64,000 bases of DNA from Pantoea piersonii (GCF_003612015.1 NZ_RARB01000010.1:146832-210831), one strand, 5' to 3'; counted from the stretch's first letter, positions 20,528-29,887 are shown. A program made the numbers and translations. The notes: generated by a model not told the origin, from the sequence alone.

Positions 20528-20543
20528 CTGTATACTTAACCAG
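20528..20543 (-). promoter_or_regulatory. LexA-like SOS box upstream of radC
   Basis: CTGTATACTTAACCAG agrees with the consensus CTGTATATATATACAG at 12 of 16 positions. It overlaps a plausible radC -10 (TATACA on the minus strand, -35 TTCGGC at 17 bases). One half-site is perfect (CTGT), the other is CCAG instead of ACAG. Confidence 0.4.
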
Positions 20544-20585
20544 TAACTTCTGCCGAATTTACGAGGCGGCTCGCAAACGCAGGAG

Positions 20586-20614
20586 GTGAAAAGGTGCGGG
20601 GTCGGTTTTATGAT
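20586..20614 (+). promoter_or_regulatory. candidate sigma-70 promoter of coaBC-dut
   Basis: GTGAAA (20586-20591), 17 bases, TATGAT (20609-20614), about 58 bases before the coaBC start. Confidence 0.5.
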
Positions 20615-20671
20615 ACAGTCCTGCCACCCAGCCGCGCCTGACGCGGCTTCCAGCGAAACGAGGCCTACAGC

Positions 20672-21904
20672 ATGATGGGATTAGCCGGAAAAAAAATTCT
20701 GCTTGGCGTAAGCGGCGGCATCGCCGCGTATAAAACGCCCGAGCTGGTGCGCCGCCTGCGCGATCGCGGCGCTGAGGTGCGCGTGATGATGACGCCCGCC
20801 GCCAAAGCCTTTATTACGCCGCTCAGCCTGCAGGCCGTTTCCGGCCATGCGGTATTCGAAGACCTGCTCGATCCTGCTGCCGAAGCGGCGATGGGCCATA
20901 TCGAACTGGCGAAATGGGCGGATCTGGTGGTGCTGGCGCCAGCGTCAGCCGACCTTATCGCTCGTCTGAACGCGGGCATGGCTAACGACCTGGTGACGAC
21001 CGCTTGTCTCGCCACCGCCGCCCCCGTTGCCGTGGTGCCGGCGATGAACCAGCAGATGTATCGCGCCGCCGTCACCCAGCATAACCTGCAGCAGCTTGAA
21101 GCGCGCGGCCTGCTGATTTGGGGACCCGACAGCGGCAGCCAGGCGTGCGGCGATGTAGGGCCAGGACGCATGCTCGATCCGCTGGCCATTGTCGACTACG
21201 CGGCGCAATGGGCGTCGTCAGTCAACGATCTGCAACATCTCAACATTATGATTACCGCCGGTCCGACGCGCGAAGCGCTCGACCCGGTGCGCTACATCAG
21301 CAACCACAGCTCCGGCAAGATGGGTTTCGCCATCGCCGCCGCCGCCGCCAGTCGTGGCGCCAGCGTGACGCTGGTGACCGGTCCGGTAACCCTGCCGACG
21401 CCGCCTGCGGTAAAGCGCATTGACGTCACGTCGGCACTGGAAATGGAAGCTGCTGTGATGGCTGAAGCGGCGCAACAGCAGATTTTTATCGCCAGCGCCG
21501 CCGTAGCGGATTACCGCGCCGCGACCATTGCGGCGGAAAAGATGAAAAAACAGGGCGGCGAAGACGATACCGTCACGCTCCAGCTGGTGAAAAACCCGGA
21601 TATCGTGGCGGGCGTCGCCGCGATGCAGCAGGGCCGACCTTATGTGGTTGGATTTGCCGCTGAAACCCAGAATGTGGAAGAATACGCACGACAAAAGCGG
21701 GTAAGAAAAAATCTGGACCTGATCTGCGCCAATGACGTGGCGAAAGCCGGACAGGGATTTAACAGCGATACTAACGCGCTCCACCTTTTTTGGCAGGAGG
21801 GAGAAAAACGCTTGCCGCTCAGCGATAAGACGCTCCTTGGCCAACATTTATTAGACGAGATTGTCCGCCTTTATGATGAAAAAAATCGACGTAAAGATTC
21901 TTGA
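20672..21904 (+). CDS. coaBC: bifunctional phosphopantothenoylcysteine decarboxylase / phosphopantothenate-cysteine ligase
   Basis: Two consecutive steps of CoA synthesis. 410 aa (E. coli 406). The N-terminal FMN-dependent decarboxylase (1-190) has [20 protein letters not shown], the catalytic His in [19 protein letters not shown], and the active-site-flap Cys in SGSQACGD. The C-terminal CTP-dependent ligase has [18 protein letters not shown] and KNPDIV. Tandem ATGs at 20672 and 20675. Its last 32 bases overlap dut, so the two are translationally coupled. Confidence 0.98.
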   Translation: MMGLAGKKILLGVSGGIAAYKTPELVRRLRDRGAEVRVMMTPAAKAFITPLSLQAVSGHAVFEDLLDPAAEAAMGHIELAKWADLVVLAPASADLIARLNAGMANDLVTTACLATAAPVAVVPAMNQQMYRAAVTQHNLQQLEARGLLIWGPDSGSQACGDVGPGRMLDPLAIVDYAAQWASSVNDLQHLNIMITAGPTREALDPVRYISNHSSGKMGFAIAAAAASRGASVTLVTGPVTLPTPPAVKRIDVTSALEMEAAVMAEAAQQQIFIASAAVADYRAATIAAEKMKKQGGEDDTVTLQLVKNPDIVAGVAAMQQGRPYVVGFAAETQNVEEYARQKRVRKNLDLICANDVAKAGQGFNSDTNALHLFWQEGEKRLPLSDKTLLGQHLLDEIVRLYDEKNRRKDS

Positions 21905-22331
21905 TGCGCGCGTGGGCGCAGAGTTTCCGCTGCCTACGTATGCCACCTCCGGCTCGGCCGGGCTTGATTTACGCGCCTGTCTGGACAGCGCGCTGGAAAT
22001 CGCACCCGGCATGACTACGCTGGTGCCGACTGGCCTCGCGATTCACATCGGCGATCCCAGCCTGGCGGCGGTTATCCTGCCGCGCTCCGGTCTTGGCCAT
22101 AAGCACGGCATCGTGCTGGGCAATCTGGTCGGCCTGATCGACTCCGACTATCAGGGCCAGCTAATGGTATCGGTGTGGAACCGCGGCCAGCAGAGCTTTA
22201 CGCTGCAGCCAGGGGATCGCCTTGCGCAACTGGTCTTCGTACCGGTGGTGCAGGCGGAGTTCAACCTGGTGGAGGATTTTGACGCCAGCGCCCGCGGGGA
22301 CGGCGGTTTCGGCCATTCAGGTCGCCAGTAA
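21873..22331 (+). CDS. dut: dUTP diphosphatase
   Basis: Hydrolyses dUTP to dUMP and PPi, keeping uracil out of DNA and feeding thymidylate synthesis. Trimeric dUTPase, 152 aa. All five motifs are present: [41 protein letters not shown], and the C-terminal [12 protein letters not shown] arm. Start at MMKKIDVK (21873), inside the end of coaBC, as in E. coli. Confidence 0.98.
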   Translation: MMKKIDVKILDARVGAEFPLPTYATSGSAGLDLRACLDSALEIAPGMTTLVPTGLAIHIGDPSLAAVILPRSGLGHKHGIVLGNLVGLIDSDYQGQLMVSVWNRGQQSFTLQPGDRLAQLVFVPVVQAEFNLVEDFDASARGDGGFGHSGRQ

Positions 22332-22366
22332 CGCCCATTTTTTCTTAACCATCTGTTTATTTCTTA

Positions 22367-22395
22367 TCAGCCTTAAGTTTCGCGCTTAGGGCTGA
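22367..22395. other. 11-bp hairpin between dut and slmA
   Basis: TCAGCCTTAAG - TTTCGCG - CTTAGGGCTGA pairs over 11 positions with one G-T. No T-run follows on either strand, so it is more likely an mRNA stabilising or processing structure than an intrinsic terminator. Confidence 0.5.
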
Positions 22396-22442
22396 CAGGA
22401 AGGTGTGCCTGCTTAAGGTGAATTTCAGGGGTTTTTAAGGTC

Positions 22443-23039
22443 ATGGCAGAAAAAAAACTCGCCAAACGGAACCGTCGCGAAGAAATTTTGCAGGCGTTGG
22501 CGCAAATGCTGGAGTCCAGTGACGGTAGCCAGCGCATCACTACCGCCAAGCTGGCGGCAAACGTCGGCGTTTCTGAAGCGGCGCTCTATCGCCACTTTCC
22601 CAGCAAAACGCGCATGTTCGACAGCCTGATTGAGTTTATTGAAGACAGTCTGATTACCCGCATCAATCTGATCCTGAAAGATGAAAAAGAGACGATGGCG
22701 CGTCTGCGTCTTATCGTGCAATTGATTCTTGGCTTTGGTGAGCGTAATCCGGGGCTGACCCGTATTCTGACTGGCCACGCGCTGATGTTTGAGCAGGATC
22801 GCCTTCAGGGGCGTATCAACCAGCTGTTTGAGCGTATTGAAGCGCAGCTGCGTCAGGTGATGCGCGAGCGCAGAATGCGTGAAGGCGAAGGGTTTGAAAC
22901 GGATGAGGCGCTGCTGGCGAGCCAGCTACTGGCTTTTTGCGAAGGCATACTGTCGCGTTATGTACGCTCTGAATTCCGTTTTCGCCCTACCGCCGATTTT
23001 GATATTCGCTGGCCGCTGCTGGCCGCACAGCTGGTGTAG
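22443..23039 (+). CDS. slmA: nucleoid occlusion factor SlmA
   Basis: TetR-family DNA-binding protein that inhibits FtsZ ring assembly over the nucleoid. 198 aa as in E. coli. The N-terminal helix-turn-helix (about 28-60) reads [25 protein letters not shown]; the C-terminal dimer/FtsZ-binding part ends [18 protein letters not shown]. Convergent with pyrE. Confidence 0.97.
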   Translation: MAEKKLAKRNRREEILQALAQMLESSDGSQRITTAKLAANVGVSEAALYRHFPSKTRMFDSLIEFIEDSLITRINLILKDEKETMARLRLIVQLILGFGERNPGLTRILTGHALMFEQDRLQGRINQLFERIEAQLRQVMRERRMREGEGFETDEALLASQLLAFCEGILSRYVRSEFRFRPTADFDIRWPLLAAQLV

Positions 23040-23070
23040 TTCGCCTGCTGCTCGCATTAGCCGGGCTGGG

Positions 23071-23098
23071 TTCCCTTTCCCGATCGGGGGAAAGGGAA
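23071..23098. terminator. long hairpin between convergent slmA and pyrE
   Basis: TTCCCTTTCCC pairs with GGGAAAGGGAA around a short GATC-containing centre. It lies in the 69-base gap between convergent stops and may end transcription in both directions, though no T-run follows on either strand. Confidence 0.45.
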
Positions 23099-23108
23099 TG
23101 TCACAGCG

Positions 23109-23750
23109 TTAAATGCCGTACTCTTTCTGGTAGGCGCGCACCTTCGCCAGATGATCGGCCATTTCCGGCCTCTCTTCCAGATAGCTAATCAGATCTGCCA
23201 GGGTGATGATGGCGGTGACCTGACATTTGTAGTCGCGCTCAACCTCCTGAATCGCTGAAATATCACCGCGCCCGCGCTCCTGCCGATCGAGAGAAATCAG
23301 CACGCCCGCCAGCGTAGCGTTATGCGCGTTGATAATATCCATCGATTCACGGATCGCAGTGCCGGCGGTGATTACGTCATCCACCAGCATGACGCGCCCC
23401 GCCAGAGGACTGCCTACCAGCAGGCCGCCTTCGCCATGATCTTTCGCCTCTTTGCGGTTGAAGCAGTAAGGCACGTCGCGATCATGGTGGTCGGCCAGCG
23501 CCACAGCGGTTGTCGTGGCGATGGGGATACCTTTATAGGCGGGGCCGAACAGCAGATCGAAATCGACGCCGCCATCGACTAACGCCTGCGCGTAGAAACG
23601 GCCCAGCAGCGCCAGATCGCGACCGCTGTTAAACAGGCCAGCATTGAAAAAATAGGGGCTTTTACGGCCAGACTTCAGGGTAAACTCGCCGAACTTCAGC
23701 ACCTGCTTGTTCAGGGCGAATTCAATAAACTGACGCTGCCAGGCTTTCAT
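23109..23750 (-). CDS. pyrE: orotate phosphoribosyltransferase
   Basis: Fifth step of de novo UMP synthesis, joining orotate to PRPP. 213 aa. PRPP-binding motif [13 protein letters not shown] (about 120-132), [17 protein letters not shown], and [18 protein letters not shown] near the N-terminus. It is the second gene of rph-pyrE and is controlled by the attenuator in the 50-base gap. ATG preceded by GAGAGGAGTGAG. Confidence 0.98.
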   Translation of the reverse strand: MKAWQRQFIEFALNKQVLKFGEFTLKSGRKSPYFFNAGLFNSGRDLALLGRFYAQALVDGGVDFDLLFGPAYKGIPIATTTAVALADHHDRDVPYCFNRKEAKDHGEGGLLVGSPLAGRVMLVDDVITAGTAIRESMDIINAHNATLAGVLISLDRQERGRGDISAIQEVERDYKCQVTAIITLADLISYLEERPEMADHLAKVRAYQKEYGI

Positions 23751-23766
23751 CTCTCACTCCTCTCAC

Positions 23767-23793
23767 AAAAAAAAAGGCGACTCTCTGGTCGCC
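23767..23793 (-). terminator. pyrE attenuator (intrinsic terminator in the rph-pyrE gap)
   Basis: On the minus strand GGCGAC - CAGAGA - GTCGCC is followed by nine T, 8 bases after the rph stop codon and 16 before the pyrE start. In E. coli, coupled translation of rph up to its end prevents termination when UTP is low. The distance from the rph stop fits that mechanism. Confidence 0.88.
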
Positions 23794-23800
23794 TGTTAAA

Positions 23801-24517
23801 TCAGTTGTTCAGCGCCGCTTTCTGCGCCTGAATCAGTTCCTCAATGCCGCCGCGCGCCAGCGCGAGCAGCGACAGCAGCTCCTCATGGCTGAACGGCTCG
23901 CCTTCCGCCGTGCCCTGTACTTCAATCATGCGGCCATCTTCCAGCATCACGACGTTCATGTCGGTTTCGGCGGCGGAATCTTCCACATACTCCAGATCGC
24001 AGCGTGCTTCGCCCTCGACGATGCCGACGGAGATCGCCGCTACCATGCCTTTCATCGGGTTGGCTTTCAGCTTGCCGTCCGCCACCAGCTTATTCAGCGC
24101 ATCGGCCAGTGCCACGCAGGCACCGGTAATCGATGCGGTACGCGTGCCGCCGTCAGCCTGGATCACGTCGCAATCGAGCGTGATGGTAAATTCGCCCAGC
24201 GCTTTGAGATCGACCGCCGCGCGCAGCGAGCGGGCAATCAGGCGCTGGATCTCCAGCGTACGTCCGCCCTGTTTGCCTTTTGCCGCCTCACGCGCCATAC
24301 GGCTATGCGTGGAACGCGGCAGCATGCCATATTCAGCGGTAACCCAGCCCTGCCCCTGTCCTTTCAGGAAACGCGGGACACTCTCTTCCACGGTAGCAGT
24401 GCAAAGCACTTTGGTTTCGCCGAACTCCACCAAAACTGAGCCCTCGGCATGTTTGGTATAGTTTCGGGTCAGGGTGACGGGACGCACCTGTTGTGCGCTT
24501 CGGCCTGCTGGACGCAT
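23801..24517 (-). CDS. rph: ribonuclease PH
   Basis: Phosphate-dependent 3'-5' exoribonuclease that trims tRNA 3' ends. 238 aa, complete: [20 protein letters not shown] at the N-terminus, [35 protein letters not shown] with the catalytic Asp residues, and a normal C-terminus ending AALNN. The frameshift known from E. coli K-12 is not present, so the leader-translation distance to the pyrE attenuator is the ancestral one. Confidence 0.97.
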   Translation of the reverse strand: MRPAGRSAQQVRPVTLTRNYTKHAEGSVLVEFGETKVLCTATVEESVPRFLKGQGQGWVTAEYGMLPRSTHSRMAREAAKGKQGGRTLEIQRLIARSLRAAVDLKALGEFTITLDCDVIQADGGTRTASITGACVALADALNKLVADGKLKANPMKGMVAAISVGIVEGEARCDLEYVEDSAAETDMNVVMLEDGRMIEVQGTAEGEPFSHEELLSLLALARGGIEELIQAQKAALNN

Positions 24518-24662
24518 GGTAATCTCCGGCTGAAATGAATTGGCTGCGCATTATACGGACTTCCTCGTCGCCTGTCTTGCTGACGGGATTTCACAGCGGC
24601 AGATGAATTTCCGCACGGTCTGTGGCTAAATGCGCCTTCCTCACTCACTGAAAATAAAAAGT

Positions 24663-25847
24663 ATGACCTCAATTCTTCATTTCCTGCTGGCGCTGGCGGT
24701 GATTTTCGCCCTTGCGCTGCTGGTCAGTCATGACCGCAAACAGATACGCCTGCGTTATATCGTGCAGCTGATCGTAGTAGAAGCCGCACTGGGCTGGTTT
24801 TTCCTGCACTCCGCCAGCGGACAGGGGGCGGTCAGCGCCTTCAGCGGCTTTTTTGAGAAGCTGCTGACCTTTGCCGCGCAGGGCACCGACTTCGTGTTTG
24901 GCAATATGAGCAAGCAAGGGCTGGCCTTTATCTTCCTCGGCGTGCTCTGCCCTATCATATTTATCTCGGCGCTGATCGGCATCCTGCAACACTGGCGCAT
25001 TCTGCCGCTGCTGATTCGGCTGGTGGGCACGCTGCTGTCGAAAGTAAACGGCATGGGTAAGCTTGAGTCATTCAATGCGGTCAGTACCCTGATCCTCGGC
25101 CAGTCAGAGAACTTTATCGCCTATAAGGGCATTCTGGGCGATATCCCGCCGAAGCGCCTCTACACCATGGCCGCCACAGCGATGTCCACCGTGTCGCTCT
25201 CTATTGTCGGCGCCTATATGACGATGATCGCGCCTAAATATGTGGTCGCCGCGCTGCTGCTCAATATGTTCAGCACCTTTATTATTCTCTCCATTATCAA
25301 CCCCGGCAAAGCGCAGGATGAACAGGCGATCCAGCTCGACAAGCTGCATGAAGAGCAAAGTTTTTTTGAGATGCTCGGCGAGTACATTCTGGCGGGTTTC
25401 AAGGTTGCGATGATTATTCTGGCGATGCTGATCGGCTTTATCGCGCTGATAGCCGCGGTTAATGCGCTCTTCAGCGCGCTGTTCGGCTACAGTTTTCAGC
25501 AGGTTCTTGGCTATGTCTTCTATCCTTTTGCCTGGCTGATCGGCATTCCTGCCGTGGATGCGCTGCAGGCGGCCAGCATTATGGCGACCAAGCTGGTCGC
25601 GAATGAGTTCGTGGCGATGATTGAGCTGCAAAAGGTAGCGGCAGGCATGACGCCGCGCGGTCTGGGCATTCTCTCCGTGTTTTTGGTGTCGTTCGCTAAC
25701 GTCGCCTCTATCGGCATCGTGGCCGGGGCGATCAAAGGACTGAATGAACAACAGGGCAATGTAGTGTCCCGTTTCGGCTGGAAGCTGGTTTATGGCTCAA
25801 CGCTGGTGAGTCTGCTGTCGGCAGCGTTTGCCGGCCTGTTTATCTGA
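24663..25847 (+). CDS. NupC-family concentrative nucleoside transporter
   Basis: Proton- or sodium-coupled nucleoside importer of the CNT family, 394 aa (E. coli NupC 400, NupX 416). About ten hydrophobic helices. Family motifs: [41 protein letters not shown], the substrate-site region [14 protein letters not shown], and [18 protein letters not shown] near the C-terminus. The start at 24663 ([11 protein letters not shown]) places the first helix at the N-terminus; an upstream in-frame ATG at 24630 has no ribosome site. It is not in the E. coli rph-yicC interval, so this is a lineage-specific placement. Which paralogue it matches best cannot be decided by eye. Confidence 0.88.
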   Translation: MTSILHFLLALAVIFALALLVSHDRKQIRLRYIVQLIVVEAALGWFFLHSASGQGAVSAFSGFFEKLLTFAAQGTDFVFGNMSKQGLAFIFLGVLCPIIFISALIGILQHWRILPLLIRLVGTLLSKVNGMGKLESFNAVSTLILGQSENFIAYKGILGDIPPKRLYTMAATAMSTVSLSIVGAYMTMIAPKYVVAALLLNMFSTFIILSIINPGKAQDEQAIQLDKLHEEQSFFEMLGEYILAGFKVAMIILAMLIGFIALIAAVNALFSALFGYSFQQVLGYVFYPFAWLIGIPAVDALQAASIMATKLVANEFVAMIELQKVAAGMTPRGLGILSVFLVSFANVASIGIVAGAIKGLNEQQGNVVSRFGWKLVYGSTLVSLLSAAFAGLFI

Positions 25848-25852
25848 TCTCT

Positions 25853-25878
25853 GCGGCGGCCTTACCGCCGCCGTTTTT
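25853..25878 (+). terminator. Rho-independent terminator of the nucleoside transporter gene
   Basis: GCGGCGG - CCTTA - CCGCCGC followed by CGTTTTT, directly after the stop codon and just before the convergent lipoprotein gene's stop. Confidence 0.75.
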
Positions 25879-25880
25879 GC

Positions 25881-26312
25881 TCAGAACCCAACGCATACTG
25901 GCGCATCAACGCGCATCACCGACTCCTGACCGAAGCGCTGCTTGTAAATCGTGCGCAGCGCTTCGATATCGCTGTTCACGCCGTTTTCCGCCCCATGAAT
26001 AAGCAGTAGCGCCTTGCTCGGCTCGCGCGCCAGCTTTCCGCTTTTCTCCAGCCATTGGCCGCTGGCGTCGTAAACGCTCAGGCCTGCTTTGAAGCGCGGC
26101 GTCACCTCTTTATCCAGAAAAAGCTGCCAGTCGGAGCGGCTCACCATACCGCCCTGCGGTTTGCTGAGGCCGAACCACAGCGTAGTCTGCATCATCATCT
26201 CGCCACCTGCGCATACGGCAACAGGTTTAGTCGGCGGCGCAGGCGGGCGCGGCGCCTGGCAACCGGCCAGCAACGCGGCCAGCGCCATGGAAAGGGCAAC
26301 AGAGCGGAACAT
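25881..26312 (-). CDS. DUF3574-type lipoprotein
   Basis: 143 aa with an N-terminal lipoprotein signal: hydrophobic ALSMALAALLAGC with lipobox L-A-G-C, Cys18 being the lipidated residue; then a Pro-rich linker (QAPRPPAPPTKP) and a compact domain containing TTLWFGLSKPQGG, WQLFLDKEVTPRFKAGLSVYDASGQW and YKQRFGQESVMRVDAPVCVGF. I recall this as the DUF3574 family; function unknown. Gln at +2 would favour sorting to the outer membrane. Confidence 0.75.
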   Translation of the reverse strand: MFRSVALSMALAALLAGCQAPRPPAPPTKPVAVCAGGEMMMQTTLWFGLSKPQGGMVSRSDWQLFLDKEVTPRFKAGLSVYDASGQWLEKSGKLAREPSKALLLIHGAENGVNSDIEALRTIYKQRFGQESVMRVDAPVCVGF

Positions 26313-26471
26313 TGGCGTTATCCTTAATCAAAACGATCAGCGGCCATCATAAGTGTCTGTCCGCAAAAGCGGAAATGTTTCGTTATTCGCATGCACTTGC
26401 GCTTATGCCTGTTAGCGCGCGGCGGGTATCGCTATACTTGCTGCATAATTTCTGACAAAGAGTAGCCGATT

Positions 26472-27335
26472 ATGATCCGCAGTATGACCGCTTACGCCCG
26501 CCGCGAAGCCAAAGGCACCTGGGGCAGCGCCGCCTGGGAACTCCGCTCCGTTAACCAGCGTTATCTTGAAACTTATATCCGTCTGCCGGAGCAGTTTCGC
26601 AGTCTGGAGCCGGTTATTCGCGAACGTATTCGCCAACGCCTGACGCGCGGCAAAATCGAGTGCAACCTGCGCTTTGACGCCGATCCCGGCGCCCAGGGCG
26701 AGCTGATGCTGAACGAAACCCTGGCGAAGCAGCTGGTGCAGGCCGCTAACTGGGTGAAGATGCAGAGTGACGAAGGCGCCATCAATCCGATGGAAATTTT
26801 GCGCTGGCCTGGCGTGATGTCTGCACAGGAACAGGATCTGGATGCGATTAATGCCCAGCTGCTGAGCGCGCTGGACGGCGCGCTGGATGACTTTATCGTG
26901 GCGCGCGAAAGCGAAGGCGCCGCGCTGAAGGCGATGATCGAACAGCGTCTCGACGGTGTGAAGCAGGAAGTGGCGAAAGTGCGTACCCAGATGCCTGAGA
27001 TCCTGAAATGGCAGCGCGAACGTCTGGTCGCGAAGCTGGAAGAAGCGGAAGTACAGCTGGAAAACAACCGTCTCGAGCAGGAACTGGTGATGATGGCGCA
27101 GCGTATCGACGTCGCGGAAGAGCTGGATCGCCTTGAAGCCCATGTTAAAGAGACCTATAACATCCTGGGTAAAAAAGAGGCTGTCGGTCGCCGCCTCGAC
27201 TTTATGATGCAGGAGTTCAACCGCGAGTCGAACACGCTGGGTTCGAAGTCAATTAATGCGGACGTCACCGCATCGGCGATTGAACTGAAGGTGCTTATTG
27301 AGCAAATGCGCGAGCAGATTCAGAACATCGAGTAA
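26472..27335 (+). CDS. yicC: YicC-family endoribonuclease/RNA-decay factor
   Basis: 287 aa, same length as E. coli YicC. N-terminal MIRSMTAYARREAKGTWGSAAWELRSVNQRYLETYIRLPE and the C-terminal GSKSINADVTASAIELKVLIEQMREQIQNIE are the YicC_N and DUF1732 signatures. E. coli YicC has been linked to decay of the small RNA RyhB and to RNA cleavage. A small terminator follows the gene at 27356-27376. Confidence 0.95.
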   Translation: MIRSMTAYARREAKGTWGSAAWELRSVNQRYLETYIRLPEQFRSLEPVIRERIRQRLTRGKIECNLRFDADPGAQGELMLNETLAKQLVQAANWVKMQSDEGAINPMEILRWPGVMSAQEQDLDAINAQLLSALDGALDDFIVARESEGAALKAMIEQRLDGVKQEVAKVRTQMPEILKWQRERLVAKLEEAEVQLENNRLEQELVMMAQRIDVAEELDRLEAHVKETYNILGKKEAVGRRLDFMMQEFNRESNTLGSKSINADVTASAIELKVLIEQMREQIQNIE

Positions 27336-27355
27336 CGACGCAGTAACTGCAAACG

Positions 27356-27376
27356 GCTCGCCTCGCGCGAGCTTTT
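27356..27376 (+). terminator. short terminator-like hairpin after yicC
   Basis: GCTCGC - CTCGC - GCGAGC followed by TTTTC, 20 bases after the yicC stop. Confidence 0.55.
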
Positions 27377-27716
27377 CACCACTTTTCCATGCTGTCCTGC
27401 GTAAATTCTGCGTAAATAACCATAAGCATTCATTTCCGGACCGCTCTAAAATTTAGTGCGTTTGTTGCCTGCTATCACTTTAGTTGTTTTTTAACCTACT
27501 GTTTCAAAAAAGGATTTTATTATCCCTGTCATCTCTTCCCGCTTTAATGCCTCATTCGATGAAACATCCATCTCCATATGATTCTGTTGTTTCGCTTTCT
27601 TTAGCGGCACTTTTTGCTAATGTGCCGGTCCGATTGACTACAAGCTGTAGCGCCTGGGGAACTTATGGAAGTGCTTCTTTATGCGATACATACATTTCAT
27701 CACATAAAGGTGCGCT
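27377..27716 (+). other. long AT-rich leader region upstream of lpxP
   Basis: 340 bases with no convincing gene. A hairpin CGGCAC (27605-27610) / GTGCCG (27622-27627) with an 11-base loop lies 90 bases before lpxP. A 78-codon open frame crosses the region (27484-27720) but has low-complexity composition and no clear start signal. Because lpxP is cold-induced in E. coli, an extended structured 5' UTR is plausible; the promoter itself could not be placed. Confidence 0.4.
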
Positions 27717-28640
27717 ATGAAAAAGACCGGAGCTTTTTGCCGTTCCATGCTGCATCCACGCTACTGGGTTACCTGGCTAGGTCTGGGCATTCTGTGGCTG
27801 CTGGTTCAGCTTCCTTATCCTCTTTTAATGCGTCTTGGCGCTAATGCCGGTACGCTTTCTCGTCATTTTCTAAAACGTCGTGAGCGCATTACGCGACGCA
27901 ATATCGAACTCTGCTTTCCCGGCATTGCTGAGAATGATATTGAGCGCATGATTGCAGGTAACTTCGCTTCGCTGGGTATGGCGCTGGCAGAAACCGGCAT
28001 CGCCTGGTTCTGGTCCGATCGCGCGGTAAGAAAACTGTTTGAAGTGTCAGGCCTGCAGCATTTGCAGTCCGCCATGGAGCAGAAGCGCGGCGTGATGGTG
28101 ATCGGCGTGCACTTTATGTCGCTGGAGCTGGGCGGTCGTATCAGTGGTTTGTGCCAGCCGATGATGGCGATGTACCGTCCGCATAACAACCGGGCGATGG
28201 AGTGGGCGCAGACGAAAGGCCGTATGCGATCCAATAAGGCGATGATCGATCGGCGCGATCTGCGCGGTATGGTTCATGCGCTGAAGAAAGGCGAGTCGGT
28301 ATGGTTTGCGCCGGACCAGGATTATGGCCCGAAAGGCAGCGTATTCGCCCCACTGTTTGCCGTTGAGAAAGCAGCGACCACGAATGGCACATTCGTTCTT
28401 TCGCGCCTCGCAAATCCGGCGATGTTAACCATCGCGCTGATCCGCAATCCAGATAACTACGGCTACCAGCTGATTATTGATCCGGCACTGGAGAACTATC
28501 CTCATACTGATGAGGCCGCTGCTGCCGCCTATATGAATAAAGTTATCGAAAGCCAGATCCTGCGGGCGCCAGAGCAGTATCTGTGGCTGCATCGTCGCTT
28601 CAAAACCCGCCCGCCAGGCGAAGCCTCGCTCTACGTTTAA
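27717..28640 (+). CDS. lpxP: lipid A palmitoleoyltransferase (cold-inducible late acyltransferase)
   Basis: Adds a secondary acyl chain to Kdo2-lipid IVA. 307 aa, E. coli LpxP 306. LPxL/LpxM family: an N-terminal membrane segment (WLGLGILWLLVQLPYPLL), the HX4E catalytic motif in GVHFMSLELGG, MYRPHNNRAMEWAQTKGRMRSNKAMI, WFAPDQDYGPKGSVFAPLFA, and the C-terminal APEQYLWLHRRFKTRPPGEASLYV. The sequence is closer to LpxP than to LpxL. In E. coli LpxP acts at low temperature. AAAGGTG lies upstream of the ATG. Position next to yicC differs from E. coli. Confidence 0.88.
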   Translation: MKKTGAFCRSMLHPRYWVTWLGLGILWLLVQLPYPLLMRLGANAGTLSRHFLKRRERITRRNIELCFPGIAENDIERMIAGNFASLGMALAETGIAWFWSDRAVRKLFEVSGLQHLQSAMEQKRGVMVIGVHFMSLELGGRISGLCQPMMAMYRPHNNRAMEWAQTKGRMRSNKAMIDRRDLRGMVHALKKGESVWFAPDQDYGPKGSVFAPLFAVEKAATTNGTFVLSRLANPAMLTIALIRNPDNYGYQLIIDPALENYPHTDEAAAAAYMNKVIESQILRAPEQYLWLHRRFKTRPPGEASLYV

Positions 28641-28646
28641 TCCACA

Positions 28647-28677
28647 CCGCATCATGAGCGATCATGGTGCGGTTTTT
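28647..28677 (+). terminator. Rho-independent terminator of lpxP
   Basis: CCGCATCATGA - GCGA - TCATGGTGCGG, 11 pairs with one G-T, followed by five T. Confidence 0.85.
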
Positions 28678-28750
28678 AGCATTGTGCGGCTGGCATCCGG
28701 CCGCCGATTGCTGAATGATGGGGTTTCATCTGTTTGTGCAGGAACTTCGT

Positions 28751-29887
28751 ATGGATATGAATCAACGCTGGCAACGTCCTCTGCCTGACGACCGTCTTAC
28801 GCCCTACATTGAGATCGACGCCGAAAGGCTGGAAAAGAATCTGCAGGCGATGCAGGAGAAAGCCAGCCGCGCAGGCGTCACGCTGCGCCCTCATATCAAA
28901 ACGCATAAAAGCCTCTATATCGCTCGTCGTCAGCGTGCGCTGGGCGCGTGCGGCATTACCGTTTCTAAGCCGAGCGAAGGGGAAGTCTTTATCCGCGGCG
29001 GTGAACGCGACATCTTGCTGGCTTATCCGGTTATCCGTGCCGAAAGCATAGCGGCACTGCTGAAACGGGCGGCGGAGCACCAGGCGAAAGTGACGCTGAT
29101 TGTCGATACGCCGCATGGCGTAGCCGCTATCGCTGAAGCGCAACGCCAGCAACCGGATGCCGACATCGCAGTAGCGATTAAGGTAGATGTCGGGCTGCAC
29201 CGTATCGGCATCGATCCGCATCGGGACGACGCGGCCGCCCTGGCGCAGGCTATTCAGGCGGCGCAGCTGCGTTTCGCTGGGCTGGTGTCGCACGCCGGGC
29301 ACGCCTATGGCGCCGGGAATCGTGATGCCATTGCTGCGATCGCTCAGGAAGAAGCGCGGCTGATGCAGCATGTGCAAAACCAGCTGCGAGAAGCGGGTTT
29401 CGCCGATTGTTCTGTTTCCGTTGGCGCCACGCCCACGGCGCTGGCCGCGCCAGTGGCAATCGGAACCGATGAGATCCGCCCGGGAAACTATGCCCTGCTC
29501 GATCTGACTGCGTGTCGTCTCGGCCTGAGCCGCGTTGAGGAACTGGCGCTCAGCGTTATTGCCCGTGTCGTCGCGGTAAATCGCCATTTCATCATTATCG
29601 ATGCCGGTTCCAAAATGCTGAGCTCGGATAAAGGGCCACACGGCACGAATGCCAGCGGGTTCGGCGTGGCCGTTGATGAAAATGGCGTTTGCTATGAGGT
29701 CGGCAAGCTGTCGGAGGAACACGGGTTTATCCCCTGGCAGGATAGCGCGCCGAGCGTCGGCGCCCTGCTGCGTATCTACCCTAATCACAGCTGCGCGGTG
29801 ATGGCGCAGTCGGACAGCTATGTGCTGCGTCACGCCGACGGTCATGCAGAGACCCAGCCGATCGATGCGCGCGGACGTTTTCTCTGA
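28751..29887 (+). CDS. PLP fold-III enzyme of the D-threonine aldolase / D-serine dehydratase (DSD1) family
   Basis: 378-aa alanine-racemase-fold protein. The PLP lysine lies in LRPHIKTHKS (about 46-54), the phosphate-binding region in VSVGATPTAL, and a metal site H346-S-C348 (YPNHSC) near the C-terminus. The His-x-Cys pair is the zinc site known in eukaryotic-type D-serine dehydratase and D-threo-3-hydroxyaspartate dehydratase, whereas D-threonine aldolases usually have His-x-Asp, so dehydratase chemistry on a beta-hydroxy-D-amino acid is my first guess. ATG 28751 follows AGGAACTTCGT; earlier in-frame starts are not supported. Monocistronic, between two hairpins. Confidence 0.78.
   Translation: MDMNQRWQRPLPDDRLTPYIEIDAERLEKNLQAMQEKASRAGVTLRPHIKTHKSLYIARRQRALGACGITVSKPSEGEVFIRGGERDILLAYPVIRAESIAALLKRAAEHQAKVTLIVDTPHGVAAIAEAQRQQPDADIAVAIKVDVGLHRIGIDPHRDDAAALAQAIQAAQLRFAGLVSHAGHAYGAGNRDAIAAIAQEEARLMQHVQNQLREAGFADCSVSVGATPTALAAPVAIGTDEIRPGNYALLDLTACRLGLSRVEELALSVIARVVAVNRHFIIIDAGSKMLSSDKGPHGTNASGFGVAVDENGVCYEVGKLSEEHGFIPWQDSAPSVGALLRIYPNHSCAVMAQSDSYVLRHADGHAETQPIDARGRFL

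Noticed and set aside
20594..20641. 15-codon GTG-started leader ORF before coaBC with a strong AGGAGG
   Set aside because: The purine-rich site lies within the likely promoter, so it would probably not be transcribed; no conservation information.
27484..27720. 78-codon open frame overlapping the lpxP start
   Set aside because: No clear ribosome site, odd Ser/Leu-rich composition with no family resemblance, and it lies in a probable leader region.
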